From Echinococcus granulosus (lineage: Eukaryota; Platyhelminthes; Cestoda; Cyclophyllidea; Taeniidae), in contig NW_020170450.1 in assembly GCF_000524195.1 (NCBI RefSeq), positions 191,844-255,843 on the forward strand: a stretch of 64,000 bases of DNA. The letters run 5' to 3'. Below, in pieces: positions 25,059 through 42,700 of this stretch. Position numbers and translations under genes: made by a program. Position 1 is the stretch's first letter; every line of letters begins with the position of its first letter. Below the pieces are notes generated by a model. It was not told the DNA's origin. It saw nothing but the letters and a program-made list of their open reading frames with translations, and searched no databases.

Positions 25059-26942
25059 AATGGGAGGAAGTTGAAAGATTACTCTTTTCGGCATTCGCCT
25101 GTCAGTCACACCTGCCAGAGGCAAAAGAACTGATTGGGTTAGTTGAAATACAAGCTCTTTGACGTCGTTTTAGCTACATTTTTCCTTCAGTTCAATGAAA
25201 ACCAGGAAAAATGAATTTTAATAGGGTTCTGATACCACTTTCCCTGGATTTTAATCATTCGTGTCATAAAAAGTCAACTGGGTTTCGAGGTAGTCCCCTT
25301 CATTGTCTCCTCTGGACTCCCCTCACATAGGTTGCTTTTCTAGACCTTAGACACTAAGTGAGGCGGAAGAGGAGGGAGGCCGGAGATGGAAAATCACATG
25401 TAAGCTTGTATTTCATTTCCAAACCGCGGCATTCACGTGGGGTCTACCGGCTTGGCCCCCTCCCCTCTCTTGCAGGACTTTTTCAGTCGATTTGAAATAG
25501 CCAAATCATTTAATCACTCACGTCACCAATGACAAGGTCCTTCATCACCAAGCGTGTAAAATTTTGAAAGGACCTACTTCCTGTGCCATGCAATTCTTCC
25601 AGATGGTAACCCAGAGCGGGTCCTTCGTAGTGGTGAATGGACCTAGTCGAGCATTTGAGGCACCAGTACAGTGATTTTGGTGGAGCCGCTGACCACGTAT
25701 ACCAACGGAAAGTGAAGTGGGCCTGTCTGCCAACGCCTTCGGCTCATAGGGCGCAGCGCAGGAAGAAACGCTCCTCCCTCCTCTTTAGTGTCGTTGACGA
25801 ATGCCATTTCGGACACCTTCATTCAGAATTGGTACTTTCGACGTAATAGACAAGTTGTAAAGTAGCAGGTTCAAGCGCTCCTGCCTGCACAAAAAAGCTG
25901 GAAGAATGAGACCTAAGAAAAGTCGTTTTTATAGGCAATTCCTCCTTCACACAACGCTCACAATTGAACACCGGCTAGCCGTTGCCATCACCTACCAGAC
26001 AAGTCCTTTTATGATACAGTAGATATGATCAAGTCCATGGAGCACTGTGGTACTACGTTAATCAAATTCAGTCAGAGAAAAATGGGAAATTAACTCTACA
26101 AATTTAATGCAAACTCACCCACCAACGATGTGTCATGTGTTTTCTCGATTTTGTTGACTAAAAACTATTGCTGCTGTATTTTCGTGCGTCCGTCACGTGA
26201 AGAAAATCACCTACCATCAGTTAGCGCTTCAGATTGAGAAGTCACATGTGAACGCAATTGGAGGAAAGGAGAGGGGTTCACATGGTCTCCCTTTCCCCCC
26301 CCCCCATTGTGCGATTCAACAATCTCCACCTTCCGCAGCAGGCGCCCTCCGNNNNNNNNNNNNNNNNNNNNNNNNNNNNNNNNNNNNNNNNNNNNNNNNN
26401 NNNNNNNNNNNNNNNNNNNNNNNNNNNNNNNNNNNNNNNNNNNNNNNNNNNGAACTGACAAGTAACTCAGGCGCGAGACCTTCCTTAAAGTAGCAGCACT
26501 GGGCAAAAAGGCCTCCTCCGGCACACCGCTGCACGGTCATCAATGTGGCATTGGAGCTGTAGACGCCAGCAGAGTGAGAGGCGATGTCCTGCCTTACCGG
26601 TCAGCTATAAGTGGCAATTAATTAATGCGAGACCTCCCTTCTCAGAGCCGCGCCTGAGCCTGATTTCAGAGGGCAATTAGGTATTTTAAAAAAAGTTAAG
26701 AAAGGGACACAATTTACGAGATCCCGCGTACCAAGTATAATAACCACGATTAAATAAAGTACGTAAGTATGGAGAGGAGGAAGAGAAACCAGCAAACAAA
26801 AGAACGAAATATTACATTCAAAAAGCCAAAAGGGGGAGGGGATAAGAAGGAATGCAGAGTCCACAGCACATATCACAGATGATTGGCTCATTTGTTGGCT
26901 GGGTTTGGTGGGATTACGTAAGTGGCAGCTCTAAAGCACGAT
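25059..26942. other. Convergent intergenic region with assembly gap
   Basis: Lies between the 3' ends of IFT74 (plus) and ICA1 (minus). It includes the 100-N gap. I see no gene. Frames running into the gap are artefacts. Confidence 0.6.
26352..26451. other. Assembly gap (100 N)
   Basis: Exactly 100 unknown bases. A round 100 usually denotes a gap of unknown size, so the true distance between IFT74 and ICA1 is not known. Confidence 0.99.
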
Positions 26943-32965
<6,023 letters not shown>

Positions 32966-34721
32966 CTCGACTGATGATGACGTTTATGTACACGATGCCA
33001 ATCACGCAAAGCCTATGTGCACGCCAACAAATCAAACATATCATCTTCGTATTTGGTCAATGCCATTTTGCCAACAGGCAAGTCTTATAAACGCTGGGTT
33101 GAAAAGCTGCCCAAAAATCAATTAGTTTAGCTTAAAAGCTTCTTTGTTACTTTTTTTGAAATTGCCACTGGCAATGCGATTTTGTTATGATAAAATACGT
33201 TAAGCAATCACCAATGCATAAATATTTAAACCATCATGTAGTACGTCAGTTGTTCATCTAGCTATTAGTTTTATCAAAGGGTCACTTTGTGTCTTGAGCA
33301 TTTAACCTCACCGGGTAGGCTGGCCTCCTGGCCATGAGTGCATCCCCTAACACTTCCTACGATGGATGTATATGTTCCGCCTGAGTAATATCTGCATTTT
33401 AGTTTTCAGTGAAGTCTCAAAGTGCTGCATTAGCGGCAGCGAAAGACAAACCCTATCTTAAAGGACGTACGTCCTGATTTCTTCTGCCGGGTAAAAAGTT
33501 AGCAAGGCGGAAGAAGTACATATGCTACAGAGAGAAGAATAGGTGACGACCATAAGCAGGAGGACTGAAATAAATGGCAGCCTATAGCAGCCATCTTAGT
33601 CCCATATTGTAGAAAAGCCATTAACAATTGCAATGGCAATGGCTGTGAACCATCTGAAAAAGTCTGGTAACAGATTTCTCCTACCCTATCCGCGTAATGA
33701 TGCAAGTAAAATGAACTCGTGGTATCTCGTTTAATTCGCTGCTAGCTAGACAGAGCTTAGGTAGACGTGACTGTGCACCTCTAAAGTGATAACAATTAGG
33801 CAGTGGGAACAGACGCGGAGACTTTCCTCCACGGACCTGGCCTAAATTACGCCTTTTCTTAAATAAGTTTGCTTTTTAGGCCAATGTTCCAACATCTAGC
33901 TATGGACATGAATGATGGCCTGCACAAGTTCCGATCTTCAAATTCAGTTCCAAAATCGGAAGAAATCCCGGAACTAGTAAAATTGTCATGGGGAATCAGT
34001 AACGTTACAGTGAAGTAACTACTCAATTGCAAATAAATTTCGCAGCTGCGATGCCAGGTTTTCTGTTCTAACCTTACAGTATCAAATGCGTTTTGATGTC
34101 TGAGGCGAAACGTTGACCATGGGTAGCGTTGAAGGCGACGCTCAAAATGGGGTGTTCTATGCAATGTTTTCGTTGGTTTATTACTTGTTAGTCTTGGAAA
34201 GAGGCTGCTGTGACACGACAATGTTCATCCTTTGGTAATGGCAAAGGGCAGCTTTGACTTTTTTCTTCGTACTCGTTACAGTAAAGTTTTAGAGGGATTA
34301 TCCAAAATAAAGACCCTGAGCAGTACTACAGTCATCTTTATGCACTTTTAATCTGTAAAAAAGATGAACAGTCATCACAGGTAAGTAATCCGTTTCTTTC
34401 TAAGTTTTCTAGGTTTGTTTGATTACATGCATCTTGTCTAATTTCTGAGAAGCAACATTTTTCAACCGCGCCTGGAGTTGGTGTGTTGTATGTCACGTTT
34501 AAGGTCTTTGCATTGCTACATTCACTTGATGTTTCCATGCCTGTTTTTTTGGATTTCTGGGTCTAAACAGTAGAAGACTCTTACATTTCACCAATGTTAG
34601 CACCATGATAACCCGTATTTGATTTATTCGTCCCCTACTAGTGTTGCTGTGTATTTTTGCCACTATGAGGTTCTCATTTTATGGACGTTATAATTTTTGA
34701 TTCACTTACTTTTTTAATTTA
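32966..34721. other. Divergent intergenic region ICA1 / TPX2-like
   Basis: Between the start of ICA1 (minus) and the first exon of the TPX2-like gene (plus). It probably contains promoters for both, but I could not identify core elements. It holds a minus-strand copy of dispersed repeat R2 at 33309-33350. I saw no coding exon. Confidence 0.5.
33309..33350 (-). repeat. Dispersed short repeat R2, copy 2
   Basis: The reverse complement reads CATGGCCAGGAGGCCAGCC then TACCCGGTGAGG. It matches the 19753-19800 block closely across AGGCCAGCCTACCCGGT. Judged by eye. Confidence 0.4.
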
Positions 34722-34725
34722 GTGT

Positions 34726-35946
34726 ATGTCAACTTCACGTAAAAAAGACCTGCGACTTCACGGTGGTTTACGTTTCGGTGGCTCTCATAAAGTAAGTTCT
34801 ACTTTTTGATGCGACTGATTCTGACTCAACTCAAAATAATTGGTGATCTACAATGACCGTTTTTTTACTTGTACCTTTAACTCTTTTCCTCAGTGATTTC
34901 AGCTTCTCTTAAAGTTTTAACAGTCTTTCCTGCCTGTATTTGGTCCATTTGTCAGATGAGGTATGGCGTGTTATCATAAATCTGAGTCTCCTGTTTTTCC
35001 TAAAAGTATTGTAAGGGATGTGCTGCAGTTATTAATGTTACGATGGTACTGGCAAATGTTTGGGTCATTGGAAGCACAGTGATCCTAATGTCGCGTAATC
35101 AAAACCTTGGCATATCACAGAGTCTTCTTCTCTCAAGTGTTGTGACCATATTCAATCATCGTCTCGGTGCGTTTTCCACATGATTTTGGTAAAAAGCACG
35201 TCTAAGTTGCATTCATCATCGCCATAGCAACATTAATCGCATCAGCAAATGTGTTTAAACTACTCATCTTTTCCTGAGATAGGACAATAAGGCAAGTATA
35301 GTAGCGCGAAGACTAGGCGTGATCCATCTGTGTTTAAGACTCATTATCTGATTCTGTTTCTGTTAACCGTTGTATATACACTGTAAATACCAAATACATC
35401 TTTGTTTCTTCTGTTCTACTTTAGGCCAATGTAACCACACCCCAACCTTTCAGCTTCGTCTCCAAAGATGTGAATCTCTACCAATCCCGTCTTCAGCGTG
35501 AATCTGCCGCCTTTGAGGAGTCTCGTCGTCTTGCCAACTCGTTTCGCGCGCAGCCGATGCCCCTCCCCAGTGCTCCTGTCCTTCCAGAACCGCGTCCCTC
35601 AACCCTCACTTCCCCTCACTCCCCACTCTTGAAGACGCGTCACCGGGCAGCACGACGAGCCAGTTTTGACGCTCATGTTGAAGCTCGAAGAGCCTCTGCT
35701 CAGCGTCAACTTGAGGCGATTGAGAAAGAGAAAGCGAAGGAAGAAGCCAAGCGGCTAGTGGAGGAGAGGAAAGCGCGAGTAGTGCGAGCGGCACCGGTGC
35801 GGAAGTACCGATTGGTGACACCATCAGCAGTTCCGAGGCCGGTGACGAGGTCGATGTCGTTTACGTTTGCTACTGAAGCAAGAGTAGAAGCTAGGAAGAG
35901 ACGGCTGACGAACGAGATAAAGCCGAATGAGAGGAAAGTGCTGTAG
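34726..35946 (+). CDS. Short TPX2-repeat microtubule-binding-like protein
   Basis: Two exons, 34726-34791 and 35425-35946 (phase 0), give about 195 aa. TPX2-family repeats (PF06886 type) bind microtubules; vertebrate TPX2 is a much larger spindle factor. Here the sequence shows PQPFSFVSKD, followed by a basic helix and F-R-A-Q-P-M-P at residues of the mid-region. A second unit follows: F-D-A-H-V-E-A-R-R, a long charged helix (EKEKAKEEAKRLVEERKAR), APVRKYR, and a final SFTFATEARVEARKR. This spacing resembles the C-terminal repeats of TPX2. The start is the ATG 3 nt after an acceptor at 34721-34722, in frame with it, so either a leader exon or more 5' coding exons may exist. I see no Aurora-binding N-terminus. 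Family assignment is good; one-to-one orthology with TPX2 is not shown. Confidence 0.65.
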
Positions 35947-37401
35947 CGTCCCCTTGGTTGACTTTATTGTCTTGCTACCTGTTAACTTCTTCCTTCTTGA
36001 AGCTCTTCCATTTCCGTACCACGATGCATATAGTGTAATTTTGAGTAGGTAAATTTTTATAAAGTAATGCCTCGGTATGCGTTGTTTTTGTGGCGGGAGA
36101 GGGATTTATGCAGAAATGCCTTACAGGGTAGTGTTTTGTTCAGTAGCTGGTGCAGGCTTGACACCGTCTGTGTCTGGTTTGTTACTGAGTGGTTGGGGTA
36201 AGGTCGGGAATTCCGTGGCGTCAACGTCTGTTGGGGAGGAAATTGAGGTCGAACCGTAGGTGGACTTACCGAGTAGTACATCATGGTGCCTGTGGGAGCG
36301 GCTGAGCCGACTTGGGGCAGCCTCCCTTGCTAAATCATCGGTGTCAAGCTACCGACTTCTGAGATGCTTTTGCCGCGGTTCAGCCAGCTGGGTGCTCTGG
36401 TAGAGAAATCCGTGGTCACCTGTGTTTACCGACCCCTCATAATGATTAGTTCTGCGCAATTTTACGTCATCAGGTTCAATGTTGCTTTGGAAGTACATAG
36501 ATTTAATGGCCATGAAAAAGGCCGCCGAGGCTGAACGCTGCGCTTGGAGTCATCGGCGTTCATCATCACCGCTGACAGCATGCACTATTTGCTACTTTTT
36601 TCTACTTATGTGGCGTCGTATTATCCTTTCTATAAATAGAGATAATAAAGTTGCCTCGCCCATTCTAGAGATATTTATGCCCCGATTTTCCTTAGCCACC
36701 TCCAAATAGAGCCGTGGAATTGATAATTGTCGTGTATTGACAGAGCTTGCCTACACATTATCGTAGAAAACTTTGCGGGATGAATATCAGTTTTCGTAGC
36801 AAGTCAAAAAAATTAGCATTATAAAAGCGCAAAAAGTTGGCTACCAAACCGTGCTGCAACTATAAATACGGTGGACCAAGCCCGACGCATATATGTGGGG
36901 GCTCTTTGCATTACACTAAAAACCTAGGTGAACCCTCCTTTTGACTATTCTGCTTGTCTAGCAACAGTTCTCACCTATTGTTATGAGATTCAGGAAGAGA
37001 GGAAGGACATCTAGGTGATTTCTCCCTCAACTGTGGTGCGACCATACCAATATAAAAACTTGGGGCTTTCCCAACTCTTTACCGATAAGAAAATATTGTA
37101 TTACAGTCCAGCAGACTAGGTTGAGAGGAGAAAGTAGAAAAAAAGAGGCTTAACATCATCAAGGTCCTAATGGGTATAAAAAATCTAAAATTTAGAAGCA
37201 AAACTTACTTAAAAGTACTAAACTGAATCTGCACGTAAAAGAACTAACTCCTAAAATGCAAAATTAACGCTTTACATTAAAAAAATTAAGTTTTTAGAGA
37301 AATGCCAGTTTTAGTTAAAATTATTTGTGATTGAAGTCTGAATATTTAGTAGGCCTTTTTTTGTCACAGAAAAGCCTCGGCACTAACGCGGTTATTCCCA
37401 G
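35947..37401. other. Intergenic region TPX2-like / MRPL53
   Basis: About 1.45 kb with no recognisable gene. A GC-richer patch at 36285-36430 stands out from AT-rich flanks but has no coding or RNA feature I can name. A promoter for the MRPL53-PRMT3-COG7 cluster is expected here. Confidence 0.5.
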
Positions 37402-37434
37402 TTAGTGTGTATATATGCTAGGGCAAAAGACGTG

Positions 37435-37893
37435 ATGGTTGGGATTCAAAAAGCACGCAAACTGCTGCCGATTATCAAGTATTTTCGCTCTCCTCTTGCA
37501 CTTAATGATCTCACCATCAACCGTTCCCTATTGGAACAGATAAATTTAAAGCCTGTTAAAAGCATTGAGTTCTCGTTTAGCCCGTTTTTCTCGCATACAT
37601 ATTCGATCCGGTAAGCCTACTATTTCACTTTCCTAAGTTTAAGACAAGTCTGCGCCCTCCTATATAGGCCTCGGTGGCGCAGTTCTAATGACAATTGCAC
37701 TTTGAAAGTCAATGTACTAAGTGACAAATCACAGCCTCAAATCCAGGTCACTTTCAGTAAGCTAGTTTATTCTCTTGACTGGACATCATTTGCAGGCAAC
37801 GGCTCTGTTTTGGTAATTAAAACAGCGAATCTTACGGATCGTGAGGTTTTGGAGTTCATAATGATTGAGTGCTCACGAAACCTACAAACCTAA
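37435..37893 (+). CDS. MRPL53: Mitochondrial large-subunit ribosomal protein mL53
   Basis: mL53 is a metazoan component of the mitochondrial large ribosomal subunit. Two exons, 37435-37610 and 37668-37893, are separated by a 57-nt intron (GTAAGC...TATATAG). They give about 133 aa from the first in-frame ATG, against about 112 aa in human. The body matches the family: INLKPVKSIEFSFSPF, then a strand rich in Asn/Cys (NDNCTLKVNV), a V-x-F strand, and LTDREVLEFIMIEC as the thioredoxin-like fold's last helix. The N-terminal ~35 residues are basic and hydroxylated (QKARKLLPIIKYFRSPLAL), fitting a mitochondrial presequence. An acceptor at 37400-37401 lies 33 nt upstream, in frame and without stops, so a spliced leader could add ten codons. 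First gene of a tight three-gene cluster. Confidence 0.82.
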
Positions 37894-37909
37894 TTATTTC
37901 ATTACTTTA

Positions 37910-37915
37910 AATAAA
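37910..37915 (+). terminator. MRPL53 polyadenylation signal
   Basis: AATAAA 16 nt after the MRPL53 stop and 76 nt before the PRMT3 acceptor. This is the expected order for 3' processing coupled to trans-splicing in a polycistronic transcript. Confidence 0.55.
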
Positions 37916-37990
37916 TGATTTTTGTCATCTTTCTTCACTTTTACCAAAGTATTTTTGCGAGACAGTTATCTTACTGCCTCGTTTGTCTGT

Positions 37991-37992
37991 AG
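37991..37992 (+). other. Likely trans-splice acceptor of the PRMT3-like gene
   Basis: The AG at 37991-37992 sits directly before the PRMT3 ATG, leaving no 5' UTR of its own. The MRPL53 stop is only 98 nt upstream. Such an arrangement is typical of internal operon genes that receive a spliced leader. Confidence 0.6.
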
Positions 37993-39625
37993 ATGGAGGT
38001 CTGTGAGTCAGCGAGCGGAAGTAGTGGAAGTGAAATTGAAATGGATGAAGGTGTCGTTGAATATTACCGCTGCCTTTTGTGCAAGCACGAGACAACAAAA
38101 ATCTCGGAATTTTTTCAACACCTGGAAGATATCCACCACTGGAAGCTACAAAATGAGAAGAAACTCTTTACTAACCAGTACACGTGGATTGCCTTCGTCA
38201 ATTGGTCTCGTAAAAATGGACCTTCCCAATGGAATGATTTCCTTTCTTTAAGTGAAGAAGACCGACAGCCATACCTGCAACCTTTCATTCAAGACGACCC
38301 AGTATTGATGATAGGTATGTCTGAATCTATGTCTGAAAGAGAATATTCGGCTTCTTTGTAGATGTGGAATCTTTTATCAGCGGTTCGGATGACACATCAG
38401 ACGATGGTCAACGGACTGTTGATGATCTACAACAAAGGAATGAAGATCTTCTTTTTCAGCTTTCAAAATGCAAGTATGTGTTGTAATGACTCAACTCTAA
38501 AAAATAGACAATTGATTGGAGAACTTATGAAACGTCCTAATTTGGAGTACTCTCAATCCCTTCCCGAATCAAACCACGTTCATATGGGCTATGGTCTGAA
38601 TAAACGCCTTTTCTGTGTTGCTTTGAGACCCATCCGTTTCTTTCGTAAGCTAACATTTTGGGTACTTGATTTCCTTTCATTAATAGTTGACAAATTGGTG
38701 CTGAAAACTTTCCGAGATTTCATAAAGCAAAACCATGGGGACCGCATTCTAGGTAAAGTCGTCCTGAATCTCTTTGAAGATGCTGGGGTGATATCGGTTT
38801 TTGCGGCTAAAGCCGGTGCCAAGCGTGTTTTTCTCCCGGTATCACCGTTTGTTGAATCTGCTAAAGCTCTCGCTAAGTGCGTTTCTAGCCTTTAAAGTGC
38901 TCCACACCAATGCCTTCCAAATAAGATATTTGTTGCTCTGTAGGTCCAACAACTGTGAGGAGAAGCTTGAAGTGGTGCCTAGCCTCTCCTCACTTCCAGT
39001 GGATCGAATTGATGTTTTGTTTTGGGATTGGTTGGGTGCATTTCTTCTCAACTCCGACCAATCAGGAATCACCTCTCTTATCCAATCAAAAATCGACGTG
39101 GTTTATCCTCGAACTTTGTATCTTGATATCGTCGGAGTTAATGTGAAGCAAGAGGTTGTTAAATGCCTTGTTCCGTCGTGTACTTTTGAGGACTTGAACA
39201 CAGCCCCCCTCACTGACGCTGCTTATAGAAATGTCTACTCCTATGATTGGAGTTGCGATTTGCTAACACCTGTGACTAATATCCAAATGGTTGTCACTGT
39301 GGATATCCAGAAAACGGCTAGTTTTCTGTTTGAGGAAAAGGACATCTTACTTGCCTTTAGCACAGCTGCAAAAGTGAATGGGCTGTTGATGTACCTGCGC
39401 TGTGAACTTGATGGAAGTAAGTGGTCATTTTCAACAGAGGATTCCGGATCGTATGGACAGTCTCTGATCCTTTTAAAGCGCCCGATTGATGGTCTGCCGG
39501 ATCAAGTAATTAGAGGGTCGATTGCGAGAAAATCGCTTGAGAGGTTGTCTGTCAGCCTTCAAGGTCCGCATTCCCCCAACCCTATCAGTGCGGAATTTGT
39601 TCTACCACCACCGGCAACTAAGTGA
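37993..39625 (+). CDS. PRMT3: PRMT3-like protein, methyltransferase domain degenerate
   Basis: PRMT3 is a cytosolic arginine methyltransferase with an N-terminal C2H2 finger that recruits ribosomal protein uS5 (RPS2). Five exons: 37993-38314, 38362-38473, 38508-38593, 38687-38876 and 38944-39625; about 463 aa (human 531). The finger at residues ~27-50 is intact (CLLC, then H and HH), followed by QPYLQPFIQDDPVLMI-DVE as in PRMT3. The Rossmann core is recognisable (FRDFIKQN, GKVVLN, FAAKAGAKRV). However, catalytic elements are replaced: motif I VLDxGxGxG is VLNLFEDAG, the post-I acid is Val, the double-E loop SEWMGYFLLFE reads WDWLGAFLLNS, the SAM-binding Arg of DxxRT is Val, and THW reads GSY. 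This predicts no methyl transfer. Intron 3 (93 nt) is stopless and a multiple of three. Second gene of the cluster; the frame is intact, so it is probably not a pseudogene. Confidence 0.83.
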
Positions 39626-39648
39626 AACCAGTTTATCTTTCCTTTGTA

Positions 39649-39654
39649 AATAAA
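39649..39654 (+). terminator. PRMT3-like polyadenylation signal
   Basis: AATAAA 24 nt after the stop codon, 88 nt before the COG7 acceptor. Confidence 0.55.
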
Positions 39655-39741
39655 TCCTGTATTTTGGCGGCTTCCCCCTTTTCTGCAAAGTGTTTTACCC
39701 CTTAATAAGTTCCAGCTAAAAAGGATTTTTCCTGCTTTGAC

Positions 39742-39743
39742 AG
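39742..39743 (+). other. Trans-splice acceptor supplying the COG7 start
   Basis: CCTGCTTTGACAG precedes the first COG7 codon GAA at 39744. No ATG occurs on the plus strand between the PRMT3 stop and this exon. A spliced leader ending in AUG would be in frame, giving M-ETRDFLTDDFDHKSWIN. Confidence 0.65.
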
Positions 39744-42700
39744 GAAACTCGTGATTTTTTGACGGACGATTTTGACCACAAGTCGTGGATAAATCGGACC
39801 TTGCAGTCGGTTGCAAATGATGCAAATGCAGAGGCGGCAATATCGTCACTCCTCCTCACTGTGCAGAGGATGTTAGAGGCATGTTGGTATTTATCTCCTC
39901 ACTTATTCCTCCCCTACTTGTTGGATGTTCCTGAGAATGCTTCGTGGCAAATAATTGCGTCTGACATAAAAGTTTTGTTTGCTTTTAGACGGCAAATCAA
40001 GAAGTGGAGAATACTTTCCGCGAAGTGGCTCAAGCTATTCCAAGGTGAATTTTAAGTAACGCGTGTGTTTCCGTTGTTAAATTCGCTGGCTTATTTAAAA
40101 GTTTATCTGAATCTACTTTTTTTGTCCGAATGACTTAGTAACGTGAGTGTCCCACTCTATTCCCTTGTCTATTTGTCTCTCACCCAAAAATCCACTTGTT
40201 CACCCTGGATTCTGCACCCCCTGCATCTATCTTTCCATCCTGATTCAGTGCGCACCTTATTCGGTTTCAGTTCATGTTTTTGACTATCCGTATTATATCA
40301 GATGCACTTATTTACTTAGTTCTTTCCTATTCATCCTTCTACACAAACCTCTTCTTTCGTTCATTCATCAACAAACCCGTCCCTCGTTTTCTCACAATCT
40401 AGTTTAGTTGATCGAACCCAGTGGCGTACTCCAAGCCTCATGCAATCCTCACTGTGCTACTTTCGTTCTTCCAATGCACAGCTGTTCCAGGTCATCATCC
40501 ACCCCATCCATTACCAGCACCACCGCTTTAATCTGTCTTTCACATGGCAAGCGGATTGCATGCCCTCACTTGTATGGTTCAGACTGGATTTAAAGTGCCT
40601 GCTAAAAGGGCGTGGTGCTTCTCAATCCCCCCATCCATTGACGATTCGTGTAGGCATTCCTATCCGAAGTATCATGAGTAGTCAGAATGATGCTGCTTTT
40701 GATGGGTTTGCACACTTTTTTTCTTAATTTTCTCTCATTCTCCTCGGTAGGATCCTTCGCAATATAGAATCTGTCAATCAACAGGCCATTCTTCTCAGAG
40801 ATCATATGGACAGTGTTGAAAAGGACTTCCGAAATGTGTGTTAATTTCGCTAATTACTTGGCACTTCCTACTGAAGCGCATTAAGTTGTATTTTCTACTG
40901 ACAGATGCACTTAGATGACAGCGGCGTAATTCGTGAGTTGGAACGACTCGATTGCGAACGTCAACGAGCCAAGAAAGCAGCCGATGCATTGCGTGAGGCC
41001 AATAGGTGGTCAATGTTGGTGAATTCAAGACAAGCCCTTATGGAAGGTGATGCGAATGTAGATCAATTGTACCAACTCATTCTCGATATGGATCAGAGCC
41101 TGGTTGGTTGAAAAGTTGCCCAAGAAGTTTTCTACTCAAATGGGAGAAGTAAATGGGTTTTTTCTCCCCACCGTAGGTCTACTTGGAGCAGATGCCGGAC
41201 TACGCCGACCGAAAGGCCCTCCTGAATGCCACCAAAGATCGATTGGAGACCCTGGTTGCGCCGCAGTTCATGGAACTTCTGGATGCGATCACGCAGTCCA
41301 CTGACTCCCGATTGCCTGAACAATTGCAGCACATGATAGCAATTTTTAGTGGATTAAATAGATCCTCTGTTGCTGTACGGTATTACGTCACTTGGCTGGT
41401 GGTACGTTTTTTGCTCGCCTACCTAGTGAATTTATCCTCTCGTGTTCTATTCAAGGACTTGGTTCTTCCTAGAACCGCATGAAGGAAAATTGGGACAACT
41501 CAAACTGTACCACAATGGAAGAAATCCCATTCTTGGATCAAAGCGTTGGTCGAGTCCATCGCTACTTTTGTGATGTCATCACTTTTCTCACCGATCAAGT
41601 TCGTAGAATAAGTTCATCATTACTTAATTCTTTATAAGAGGACGTTGTATCCGGGTTTATCTTTCTAGTTGGAGCTTAAATTATTCGCAGACGAATCCCA
41701 GGTGCCACTGCTACGGGCTTTGACCAACGCCTTGGAAACTGCATCTGCACAAATTACACAATCCCTCTTTGAGGAGTGCGACTCTCCAACGAGTCGTCTT
41801 CATCGATGTGCTGAAATGTTGAAGGTATTTAACTTGAAGATATCTGGAATAATATCTTGGCAAGAAACTGGTTTTCTTTCCTGTTCACGCCTGATTGCAC
41901 TAGCACTTTCTCTTTGACTCTTTAGGTTTCTGAAAATTTCGCTGATCAGCTTTGTCATCTTTTGAAGCCTAATGGTTAGTGACTCTTTCAAGTGTAAATG
42001 TTAACTTCTTGCTCTTTGGGTGCTTCCACGTCGTGTCGCTCCCTCAACTTTTTAGACGATGCCAAACTAGAGCTCTGCTTCGACGTTGTTCGAAAATTGT
42101 GCCTGCCTTTTTCGGCTATCAGTGAAATCTTCAAAAGCTACGCGAGTGAAAACTTGCAGGAAATATGCCATATCATCAAGCCAACAGTAATTTCCTTTTT
42201 GCGTCTCTTATCTCATTCGGAAACTGCAAATCCGCCTGTGCATTCCTAATGGTCTACATTTAAATCAGGCGGTCACCGGTGACCAACTTGAGTTGAATCA
42301 TGTCTGATTTTTTGGTTCAATTCCTCCTACTACGCTCAATTCTACTCACAAGTTTCTTAAGTAACGTAATCCTTGACTTTCATTCGTAGTCTACCTAATC
42401 CTGATTGCTGCATCCTACATAGATGCAACCTACAACTGGAGTCTACCCGTCCCATGTCGAAATGGTGCTTTTTAAAGAAACCTTTTTGTCTAGTTATCCT
42501 CACCTGAGTGTCCTCTGCGTCCTTATCTGGCACCCGCTTGAATCATTGTTCTACCAAGTAAGGGAGCCCTTTTCTCTGATTATAGTACACAAATGAGTCA
42601 ATCATCCTAGATGATCTTCAAACGACCTCTGACCGACTGTCTGAATGCCTTGCTGATCTCTTGACTTGTGCTGTTTCGCTGACAAAAGGAATCGCACTTG

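Noticed and set aside
26197..26543. Open frames on both strands crossing the N run
   Set aside because: They consist mostly of unknown residues from the 100-N assembly gap; the flanking parts match nothing.
37668..37690. tRNA-like 5' half (GCCTCGGTGGCGCAGT)
   Set aside because: It resembles an A box, but no B box or acceptor partner follows within a tRNA length, and it is the start of MRPL53 exon 2.
40147..40740. Open frames inside COG7 intron 3
   Set aside because: T/C-rich intron sequence; the COG7 alignment runs directly from exon 3 start at 40751 after exon 2 at 40044.
42422..42555. Open, splice-flanked stretch between COG7 exons 9 and 10
   Set aside because: It has an acceptor and a GTAAGG donor and stays open, but the human alignment leaves no missing segment and its phase does not fit; exon 10 from 42586 joins exon 9 in phase.
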